From the NCBI RefSeq assembly GCF_963678635.1, contig NC_087069.1, forward strand, positions 36,747,959 to 36,811,958: a stretch of 64,000 bases of DNA, given 5' to 3'. The DNA is from Symsagittifera roscoffensis. Lineage: Eukaryota > Xenacoelomorpha > Acoela > Convolutidae. The notes beneath the pieces are model-generated. The model did no database searches. It saw only the letters and a program-made list of their open reading frames with translations, and was not told the DNA's origin. The translations under genes were made by a program, and so were the position numbers. Positions 49,430 through 61,400 of the stretch are shown one piece after another (within the stretch, counting starts at the first letter, position 1; each line of letters starts with the position of its first letter).

Positions 49430-52400
49430 CAACAGCAGTTCATCAAAGCCAACAGATTATCAATACGGATAATCGCTTTATTAAAGCGAGGAACGAAAAC
49501 GGTCAGAGCGGACGACGCTTCCTTTCTATATTTGTTAAAAAGATCACATGCACTCAAAAACCAGTAAATTTTTGACAAAATTTCCGAAAAATAAAGCCAG
49601 TCGGGAGCTCACGCTCGCGCAAAGAGCAAAACTTGGTGCAGTTATTGAAAGAAAGAACATTCTATTTCAGCCAACTTGACTAAAAACCACTGACGTTCAA
49701 CTCCTCATCAGCAGTTCATCAAAGCCAACAGATTCTCAATACGGATAATCGCTTTATTAAAGCGAGGAACGAAAACAGTCGGAGCGGACGACGTTTCCTT
49801 TCTATATTTGTTGAAAAGATCACATGCACTCAAAAAACCAGTGATTTTTTGACCAAATTCCCGAAAAATAAAGCCATTCGGGAGCTCACACTCGCGCAAA
49901 GAGCAAAACTTGGTGCATGTATTGAAAGAAAGAACATTCTATTTCAGCCAACTTGACTAAAAGCCACTGACGTTCAACTCCTCAACAGCAGTTCATCAAA
50001 GCCAACAGATTCTCAATACGGATAATCGCTTTATTAAAGCGAGGAACGAAAACGGTCAGAGCGGACGACGCTTCCTTTCTATATTTGTTAAAAAGATCAC
50101 ATGCACTCAAAAACCAGTAAATTTTTGACAAAATTTCCGAAAAATAAAGCCAGTCGGGAGCTCACGCTCGCGCAAAGAGCAAAACTTGATGCATTTATTG
50201 AAAGAAAGAACATTCTATTTCAGCCAACTTGACTAAAAGCCACTGACGTTCAACTCCTCAACAGCAGTTCATCAAAGCCAACAGATTCTCAATACGGATA
50301 ATCGCTTTATTAAAGCGAGGAACGAAAACGGTCAGAGCGGACGACGCTTCCTTTCTATATTTGTTAAAAAGATCACATGCACTCAAAAACCAGTAAATTT
50401 TTGACAAAATTTCCGAAAAATAAAGCCAGTCGGGAGCTCACGCTCGCGCAAAGAGCAAAACTTGATGCATTTATTGAAAGAAAGAACATTCTATTTCAGC
50501 CAACTTGACTAAAAGCCACTGACGTTCAACTCCTCAACAGCAGTTCATCAAAGCCAACAGATTCTCAATACGGATAATCGCTTTATTAAAGCGAGGAACG
50601 AAAACGGTCAGAGCGGACGACGCTTCCTTTCTATATTTGTTAAAAAGATCACATGCACTCAAAAACCAGTAAATTTTTGACAAAATTTCCGAAAAATAAA
50701 GCCAGTCGGGAGCTCACGCTCGCGCAAAGAGCAAAACTTGATGCATTTATTGAAAGAAAGAACATTCTATTTCAGCCAACTTGACTAAAAGCCACTGACG
50801 TTCAACTCCTCAACAGCAGTTCATCAAAGCCAACAGATTCTCAATACGGATAATCGCTTTATTAAAGCGAGGAACGAAAACAGTCGGAGCGGACGACGTT
50901 TCCTTTCTATATTTGTTGAAAAGATCACATGCACTCAAAAAACCAGTGATTTTTTGACCAAATTCCCGAAAAATAAAGCCATTCGGGAGCTCACACTCGC
51001 GCAAAGAGCAAAACTTGGTGCATGTATTGAAAGAAAGAACATTCTATTTCAGCCAACTTGACTAAAAGCCACTGACGTTCAACTCCTCAACAGCAGTTCA
51101 TCAAAGCCAACAGATTCTCAATACGGATAATCGCTTTATTAAAGCGAGGAACGAAAACGGTCAGAGCGGACGACGCTTCCTTTCTATATTTGTTAAAAAG
51201 ATCACATGCACTCAAAAACCAGTAAATTTTTGACAAAATTTCCGAAAAATAAAGCCAGTCGGGAGCTCACGCTCGCGCAAAGAGCAAAACTTGATGCATT
51301 TATTGAAAGAAAGAACATTCTATTTCAGCCAACTTGACTAAAAGCCACTGACGTTCAACTCCTCAACAGCAGTTCATCAAAGCCAACAGATTCTCAATAC
51401 GGATAATCGCTTTATTAAAGCGAGGAACGAAAACGGTCAGAGCGGACGACGCTTCCTTTCTATATTTGTTAAAAAGATCACATGCACTCAAAAACCAGTA
51501 AATTTTTGACAAAATTTCCGAAAAATAAAGCCAGTCGGGAGCTCACGCTCGCGCAAAGAGCAAAACTTGATGCATTTATTGAAAGAAAGAACATTCTATT
51601 TCAGCCAACTTGACTAAAAGCCACTGACGTTCAACTCCTCAACAGCAGTTCATCAAAGCCAACAGATTCTCAATACGGATAATCGCTTTATTAAAGCGAG
51701 GAACGAAAACAGTCGGAGCGGACGACGTTTCCTTTCTATATTTGTTGAAAAGATCACATGCACTCAAAAAACCAGTGATTTTTTGACCAAATTCCCGAAA
51801 AATAAAGCCATTCGGGAGCTCACACTCGCGCAAAGAGCAAAACTTGGTGCATGTATTGAAAGAAAGAACATTCTATTTCAGCCAACTTGACTAAAAGCCA
51901 CTGACGTTCAACTCCTCAACAGCAGTTCATCAAAGCCAACAGATTCTCAATACGGATAATCGCTTTATTAAAGCGAGGAACGAAAACGGTCAGAGCGGAC
52001 GACGCTTCCTTTCTATATTTGTTAAAAAGATCACATGCACTCAAAAACCAGTAAATTTTTGACAAAATTTCCGAAAAATAAAGCCAGTCGGGAGCTCACG
52101 CTCGCGCAAAGAGCAAAACTTGATGCATTTATTGAAAGAAAGAACATTCTATTTCAGCCAACTTGACTAAAAGCCACTGACGTTCAACTCCTCAACAGCA
52201 GTTCATCAAAGCCAACAGATTCTCAATACGGATAATCGCTTTATTAAAGCGAGGAACGAAAACGGTCAGAGCGGACGACGCTTCCTTTCTATATTTGTTA
52301 AAAAGATCACATGCACTCAAAAACCAGTAAATTTTTGACAAAATTTCCGAAAAATAAAGCCAGTCGGGAGCTCACGCTCGCGCAAAGAGCAAAACTTGAT

Positions 52401-55400
52401 GCATTTATTGAAAGAAAGAACATTCTATTTCAGCCAACTTGACTAAAAGCCACTGACGTTCAACTCCTCAACAGCAGTTCATCAAAGCCAACAGATTCTC
52501 AATACGGATAATCGCTTTATTAAAGCGAGGAACGAAAACAGTCGGAGCGGACGACGTTTCCTTTCTATATTTGTTGAAAAGATCACATGCACTCAAAAAA
52601 CCAGTGATTTTTTGACCAAATTCCCGAAAAATAAAGCCATTCGGGAGCTCACACTCGCGCAAAGAGCAAAACTTGGTGCATGTATTGAAAGAAAGAACAT
52701 TCTATTTCAGCCAACTTGACTAAAAGCCACTGACGTTCAACTCCTCAACAGCAGTTCATCAAAGCCAACAGATTCTCAATACGGATAATCGCTTTATTAA
52801 AGCGAGGAACGAAAACGGTCAGAGCGGACGACGCTTCCTTTCTATATTTGTTAAAAAGATCACATGCACTCAAAAACCAGTAAATTTTTGACAAAATTTC
52901 CGAAAAATAAAGCCAGTCGGGAGCTCACGCTCGCGCAAAGAGCAAAACTTGATGCATTTATTGAAAGAAAGAACATTCTATTTCAGCCAACTTGACTAAA
53001 AGCCACTGACGTTCAACTCCTCAACAGCAGTTCATCAAAGCCAACAGATTCTCAATACGGATAATCGCTTTATTAAAGCGAGGAACGAAAACGGTCAGAG
53101 CGGACGACGCTTCCATTCTATATTTGTTAAAAAGATCACATGCACTCAAAAACCAGTAAATTTTTGACAAAATTTCCGAAAAATAAAGCCAGTCGGGAGC
53201 TCACGCTCGCGCAAAGAGCAAAACTTGATGCATTTATTGAAAGAAAGAACATTCTATTTCAGCCAACTTGACTAAAAGCCACTGACGTTCAACTCCTCAT
53301 CAGCAGTTCATCAAAGCCAACAGATTCTCAATACGGATAATCGCTTTATTAAAGCGAGGAACGAAAACAGTCGGAGCGGACGACGTTTCCTTTCTATATT
53401 TGTTGAAAAGATCACATGCACTCAAAAAACCAGTGATTTTTTGACCAAATTCCCGAAAAAAAAGCCAGTCTGGAGCTCACACTCGCGCAAAGAGCAAAAC
53501 TTGGTGCAGTTATTGAAAGAAAGAACATTCTATTTCAGCCAACTTGACTAAAAACCACTGACGTTCAACTCCTCATCAGCAGTTCATCAAAGCCAACAGA
53601 TTCTCAATACGGATAATCGCTTTATTAAAGCGAGGAACGAAAACAGTCGGAGCGGACGACGTTTCCTTTCTATATTTGTTGAAAAGATCACATGCACTCA
53701 AAAAACCAGTGATTTTTTGACCAAATTCCCGAAAAATAAAGCCATTCGGGAGCTCACACTCGCGCAAAGAGCAAAACTTGGTGCATGTATTGAAAGAAAG
53801 AACATTCTATTTCAGCCAACTTGACTAAAAGCCACTGACGTTCAACTCCTCAACAGCAGTTCATCAAAGCCAACAGATTCTCAATACGGATAATCGCTTT
53901 ATTAAAGCGAGGAACGAAAACGGTCAGAGCGGACGACGCTTCCTTTCTATATTTGTTAAAAAGATCACATGCACTCAAAAACCAGTAAATTTTTGACAAA
54001 ATTTCCGAAAAATAAAGCCAGTCGGGAGCTCACGCTCGCGCAAAGAGCAAAACTTGATGCATTTATTGAAAGAAAGAACATTCTATTTCAGCCAACTTGA
54101 CTAAAAGCCACTGACGTTCAACTCCTCAACAGCAGTTCCTCAAAGCCAACAGATTCTCAATGCGGATAATCGCTTTATTAAAGCGAGGAACGAAAACGGT
54201 CAGAGCGGACGACGCTTCCTTTCTATATTTGTTAAAAAGATCACATGCACTCAAAAACCAGTAAATTTTTGACAAAATTTCCGAAAAATAAAGCCAGTCG
54301 GGAGCTCACGCTCGCGCAAAGAGCAAAACTTGATGCATTTATTGAAAGAAAGAACATTCTATTTCAGCCAACTTGACTAAAAGCCACTGACGTTCAACTC
54401 CTCATCAGCAGTTCATCAAAGCCAACAGATTCTCAATACGGATAATCGCTTTATTAAAGCGAGGAACGAAAACAGTCGGAGCGGACGACGTTTCCTTTCT
54501 ATATTTGTTGAAAAGATCACATGCACTCAAAAAACCAGTGATTTTTTGACCAAATTCCCGAAAAAAAAGCCAGTCTGGAGCTCACACTCGCGCAAAGAGC
54601 AAAACTTGGTGCAGTTATTGAAAGAAAGAACATTCTATTTCAGCCAACTTGACTAAAAACCACTGACGTTCAACTCCTCATCAGCAGTTCATCAAAGCCA
54701 ACAGATTCTCAATACGGATAATCGCTTTATTAAAGCGAGGAACGAAAACAGTCGGAGCGGACGACGTTTCCTTTCTATATTTGTTGAAAAGATCACATGC
54801 ACTCAAAAAACCAGTGATTTTTTGACCAAATTCCCGAAAAATAAAGCCATTCGGGAGCTCACACTCGCGCAAAGAGCAAAACTTGGTGCATGTATTGAAA
54901 GAAAGAACATTCTATTTCAGCCAGCTTGACTAAAAGCCACTGACGTTCAACTCCTCAACAGCAGTTCATCAAAGCCAACAGATTCTCAATACGGATAATC
55001 GCTTTATTAAAGCGAGGAACAAAAACGGTCAGAGCGGACGACGCTTCCTTTCTATATTTGTTAAAAAGATCACATGCACTCAAAAACCAGTAAATTTTTG
55101 ACAAAATTTCCGAAAAATAAAGCCAGTCGGGAGCTCACGCTCGCGCAAAGAGCAAAACTTGATGCATTTATTGAAAGAAAGAACATTCTATTTCAGCCAA
55201 CTTGACTAAAAGCCACTGACGTTCAACTCCTCAACAGCAGTTCATCAAAGCCAACAGATTCTCAATACGGATAATCGCTTTATTAAAGCGAGGAACGAAA
55301 ACGGCCAGAACGGACGACGCTTCCTTTCTATATTTGTTAAAAAGATCACATGCACTCAAAAACCAGTAAATTTTTGACAAAATTTCCGAAAAATAAAGCC

Positions 55401-58400
55401 AGTCGGGAGCTCACGCTCGCGCAAAGAGCAAAACTTGATGCATTTATTGAAAGAAAGAACATTCTATTTCAGCCAACTTGACTAAAAGCCACTGACGTTC
55501 AACTCCTCAACAGCAGTTCATCAAAGCCAACAGATTCTCAATACGGATAATCGCTTTATTAAAGCGAGGAACGAAAACAGTCGGAGCGGACGACGTTTCC
55601 TTTCTATATTTGTTGAAAAGATCACATGCACTCAAAAAACCAGTGATTTTTTGACCAAATTCCCGAAAAATAAAGCCATTCGGGAGCTCACACTCGCGCA
55701 AAGAGCAAAACTTGGTGCATGTATTGAAAGAAAGAACATTCTATTTCAGCCAACTTGACTAAAAGCCACTGACGTTCAACTCCTCAACAGCAGTTCATCA
55801 AAGCCAACAGATTCTCAATACGGATAATCGCTTTATTAAAGCGAGGAACGAAAACGGTCAGAGCGGACGACGCTTCCTTTCTATATTTGTTAAAAAGATC
55901 ACATGCACTCAAAAACCAGTAAATTTTTGACAAAATTTCCGAAAAATAAAGCCAGTCGGGAGCTCACGCTCGCGCAAAGAGCAAAACTTGATGCATTTAT
56001 TGAAAGAAAGAACATTCTATTTCAACCAACTTGACTAAAAGCCACTGACGTTCAACTCCTCAACAGCAGTTCATCAAAGCCAACAGATTCTCAATACGGA
56101 TAATCGCTTTATTAAAGCGAGGAACGAAAACGGTCAGAGCGGACGACGCTTCCTTTCTATATTTGTTAAAAAGATCACATGCACTCAAAAACCAGTAAAT
56201 TTTTGACAAAATTTCCGAAAAATAAAGCCAGTCGGGAGCTCACGCTCGCGCAAAGAGCAAAACTTGATGCATTTATTGAAAGAAAGAACATTCTATTTCA
56301 GCCAACTTGACTAAAAGCCACTGACGTTCAACTCCTCATCAGCAGTTCATCAAAGCCAACAGATTCTCAATACGGATAATCGCTTTATTAAAGCGAGGAA
56401 CGAAAACAGTCGGAGCGGACGACGTTTCCTTTCTATATTTGTTGAAAAGATCACATGCACTCAAAAAACCAGTGATTTTTTGACCAAATTCCCGAAAAAA
56501 AAGCCAGTCTGGAGCTCACACTCGCGCAAAGAGCAAAACTTGGTGCAGTTATTGAAAGAAAGAACATTCTATTTCAGCCAACTTGACTAAAAACCACTGA
56601 CGTTCAACTCCTCATCAGCAGTTCATCAAAGCCAACAGATTCTCAATACGGATAATCGCTTTATTAAAGCGAGGAACGAAAACAGTCGGAGCGGACGACG
56701 TTTCCTTTCTATATTTGTTGAAAAGATCACATGCACTCAAAAAACCAGTGATTTTTTGACCAAATTCCCGAAAAATAAAGCCATTCGGGAGCTCACACTC
56801 GCGCAAAGAGCAAAACTTGGTGCATGTATTGAAAGAAAGAACATTCTATTTCAGCCAACTTGACTAAAAGCCACTGACGTTCAACTCCTCAACAGCAGTT
56901 CATCAAAGCCAACAGATTCTCAATACGGATAATCGCTTTATTAAAGCGAGGAACGAAAACGGTCAGAGCGGACGACGCTTCCTTTCTATATTTGTTAAAA
57001 AGATCACATGCACTCAAAAACCAGTAAATTTTTGACAAAATTTCCGAAAAATAAAGCCAGTCGGGAGCTCACGCTCGCGCAAAGAGCAAAACTTGATGCA
57101 TTTATTGAAAGAAAGAACATTCTATTTCAGCCAACTTGACTAAAAGCCACTGACGTTCAACTCCTCATCAGCAGTTCATCAAAGCCAACAGATTCTCAAT
57201 ACGGATAATCGCTTTATTAAAGCGAGGAACGAAAACAGTCGGAGCGGACGACGTTTCCTTTCTATATTTGTTGAAAAGATCACATGCACTCAAAAAACCA
57301 GTGATTTTTTGACCAAATTCCCGAAAAAAAAGCCAGTCTGGAGCTCACACTCGCGCAAAGAGCAAAACTTGGTGCAGTTATTGAAAGAAAGAACATTCTA
57401 TTTCAGCCAACTTGACTAAAAACCACTGACGTTCAACTCCTCATCAGCAGTTCATCAAAGCCAACAGATTCTCAATACGGATAATCGCTTTATTAAAGCG
57501 AGGAACGAAAACAGTCGGAGCGGACGACGTTTCCTTTCTATATTTGTTGAAAAGATCACATGCACTCAAAAAACCAGTGATTTTTTGACCAAATTCCCGA
57601 AAAATAAAGCCATTCGGGAGCTCACACTCGCGCAAAGAGCAAAACTTGGTGCATGTATTGAAAGAAAGAACATTCTATTTCAGCCAACTTGACTAAAAGC
57701 CACTGACGTTCAACTCCTCAACAGCAGTTCATCAAAGCCAACAGATTCTCAATACGGATAATCGCTTTATTAAAGCGAGGATCGAAAACGGTCAGAGCGG
57801 ACGACGCTTCCTTTCTATATTTGTTAAAAAGATCACATGCACTCAAAAACCAGTAAATTTTTGACAAAATTTCCGAAAAATAAAGCCAGTCGGGAGCTCA
57901 CGCTCGCGCAAAGAGCAAAACTTGATGCATTTATTGAAAGAAAGAACATTCTATTTCAGCCAACTTGACTAAAAGCCACTGACGTTCAACTCCTCAACAG
58001 CAGTTCATCAAAGCCAACAGATTCTCAATACGGATAATCGCTTTATTAAAGCGAGGAACGAAAACGGTCAGAGCGGACGACGCTTCCTTTCTATATTTGT
58101 TAAAAAGATCACATGCACTCAAAAACCAGTAAATTTTTGACAAAATTTCCGAAAAATAAAGCCAGTCGGGAGCTCACGCTCGCGCAAAGAGCAAAACTTG
58201 ATGCATTTATTGAAAGAAAGAACATTCTATTTCAGCCAACTTGACTAAAAGCCACTGACGTTCAACTCCTCAACAGCAGTTCATCAAAGCCAACAGATTC
58301 TCAATACGGATAATCGCTTTATTAAAGCGAGGAACGAAAACGGTCAGAGCGGACGACGCTTCCTTTCTATATTTGTTAAAAAGATCACATGCACTCAAAA

Positions 58401-61400
58401 ACCAGTAAATTTTTGACAAAATTTCCGAAAAATAAAGCCAGTCGGGAGCTCACGCTCGCGCAAAGAGCAAAACTTGATGCATTTATTGAAAGAAAGAACA
58501 TTCTATTTCAGCCAACTTGACTAAAAGCCACTGACGTTCAACTCCTCAACAGCAGTTCATCAAAGCCAACAGATTCTCAATACGGATAATCGCTTTATTA
58601 AAGCGAGGAACGAAAACGGTCAGAGCGGACGACGCTTCCTTTCTATATTTGTTAAAAAGATCACATGCACTCAAAAACCAGTAAATTTTTGACAAAATTT
58701 CCGAAAAATAAAGCCAGTCGGGAGCTCACGCTCGCGCAAAGAGCAAAACTTGATGCATTTATTGAAAGAAAGAACATTCTATTTCAGCCAACTTGACTAA
58801 AAGCCACTGACGTTCAACTCCTCATCAGCAGTTCATCAAAGCCAACAGATTCTCAATACGGATAATCGCTTTATTAAAGCGAGGAACGAAAACGGTCAGA
58901 GCGGACGACGCTTCCTTTCTATATTTGTTAAAAAGATCACATGCACTCAAAAACCAGTAAATTTTTGACAAAATTTCCGAAAAATAAAGCCAGTCGGGAG
59001 CTCACGCTCGCGCAAAGAGCAAAACTTGATGCATTTATTGAAAGAATGAACATTCTATTTCAGCCAACTTGACTAAAAGCCACTGACGTTCAACTCCTCA
59101 TCAGCAGTTCATCAAAGCCAACAGATTCTCAATACGGATAATCGCTTTATTAAAGCGAGGAACGAAAACAGTCGGAGCGGACGACGTTTCCTTTCTATAT
59201 TTGTTGAAAAGATCACATGCACTCAAAAAACCAGTGATTTTTTGACAAAATTTCCGAAAAAAAAGCCAGTCTGGAGCTCACACTCGCGCAAAGAGCAAAA
59301 CTTGGTGCAGTTATTGAAAGAAAGAACATTCTATTTCAGCCAACTTGACTAAAAACCACTGACGTTCAACTCCTCATCAGCAGTTCATCAAAGCCAACAG
59401 ATTCTCAATACGGATAATCGCTTTATTAAAGCGAGGAACGAAAACAGTCGGAGCGGACGACGTTTCCTTTCTATATTTGTTGAAAAGATCACATGCACTC
59501 AAAAAACCAGTGATTTTTTGACCAAATTCCCGAAAAATAAAGCCATTCGGGAGCTCACACTCGCGCAAAGAGCAAAACTTGGTGCATGTATTGAAAGAAA
59601 GAACATTCTATTTCAGCCAACTTGACTAAAAGCCACTGACGTTCAACTCCTCAACAGCAGTTCATCAAAGCCAACAGATTCTCAATACGGATAATCGCTT
59701 TATTAAAGCGAGGAACGAAAACGGTCAGAGCGGACGACGCTTCCTTTCTATATTTGTTAAAAAGATCACATGCACTCAAAAACCAGTAAATTTTTGACAA
59801 AATTTCCGAAAAATAAAGCCAGTCGGGAGCTCACGCTCGCGCAAAGAGCAAAACTTGATGCATTTATTGAAAGAAAGAACATTCTATTTCAGCCAACTTG
59901 ACTAAAAGCCACTGACGTTCAACTCCTCAACAGCAGTTCATCAAAGCCAACAGATTCTCAATACGGATAATCGCTTTATTAAAGCGAGGAACGAAAACGG
60001 TCAGAGCGGACGACGATTCCTTTCTATATTTGTTAAAAAGATCACATGCACTCAAAAACCAGTAAATTTTTGACAAAATTTCCGAAAAATAAAGCCAGTC
60101 GGGAGCTCACGCTCAAGCAAAAAGCAAAACTTGATGCATTTATTGAAAGAAAGAACATTCTATTTCAGCCAACTTGACTAAAAGCCACTGACGTTCAACT
60201 CCTCAACAGCAGTTCATCAAAGCCAACAGATTCTCAATACGGATAATCGCTTTATTAAAGCGAGGAACGAAAACGGTCAGAGCGGACGACGCTTCCTTTC
60301 TATATTTGTTAAAAAGATCACATGCACTCAAAAACCAGTAAATTTTTGACAAAATTTCCGAAAAATAAAGCCAGTCGGGAGCTCACGCTCGCGCAAAGAG
60401 CAAAACTTGATGCATTTATTGAAAGAAAGAACATTCTATTTCAGCCAACTTGACTAAAAGCCACTGACGTTCAACTCCTCATCAGCAGTTCATCAAAGCC
60501 AACAGATTCTCAATACGGATAATCGCTTTATTAAAGCGAGGAACGAAAACGGTCGGAGTGGACGACGCTTCCTTTCTATATTTGTTGAAAAGATCACATG
60601 CACTCAAAAACCCAGTGATTTTTTGACCAAAATCCCGAAAAAAAAGCCAGTCTGGAGCTCACACTCGCGCAAAGAGCAAAACTTGGTGCAGTTATTGAAA
60701 GAAAGAACATTCTATTTCAGCCAACTTGACTAAAAACCACTGACGTTCAAATCCTCATCAGCAGTTCATCAAAGCCAACAGATTCTCAATACGGATAATC
60801 GCTTTATTAAAGCGAGGAACGAAAACAGTCGGAGCGGACGACGTTTCCTTTCTATATTTGTTGAAAAGATCACATGCACTCAAAAAACCAGTGATTTTTT
60901 GACCAAATTCCCGAAAAAAAGCCAGTCTGGAGCTCACACTCGCGCAAAGAGCAAAACTTGGTGCAGTTATTGAAAGAAAGAACATTCTATTTCAGCCAAC
61001 TTGACTAAAAACCACTGACGTTCAACTCCTCATCAGCAGTTCATCAAAGCCAACAGATTCTCAATACGGATAATCGCTTTATTAAAGCGAGGAACGAAAA
61101 CAGTCGGAGCGGACGACGTTTCCTTTCTATATTTGTTGAAAAGATCACATGCACTCAAAAAACCAGTGATTTTTTAACCAAATTCCCGAAAAATAAAGCC
61201 ATTCGGGAGCTCACACTCGCGCAAAGAGCAAAACTTGGTGCATGTATTGAAAGAAAGAACATTCTATTTCAGCCAACTTGACTAAAAGCCACTGACGTTC
61301 AACTCCTCAACAGCAGTTCATCAAAGCCAACAGATTCTCAATACGGATAATCGCTTTATTAAAGCGAGGAACGAAAACGGTCAGAGCGGACGACGCTTCC

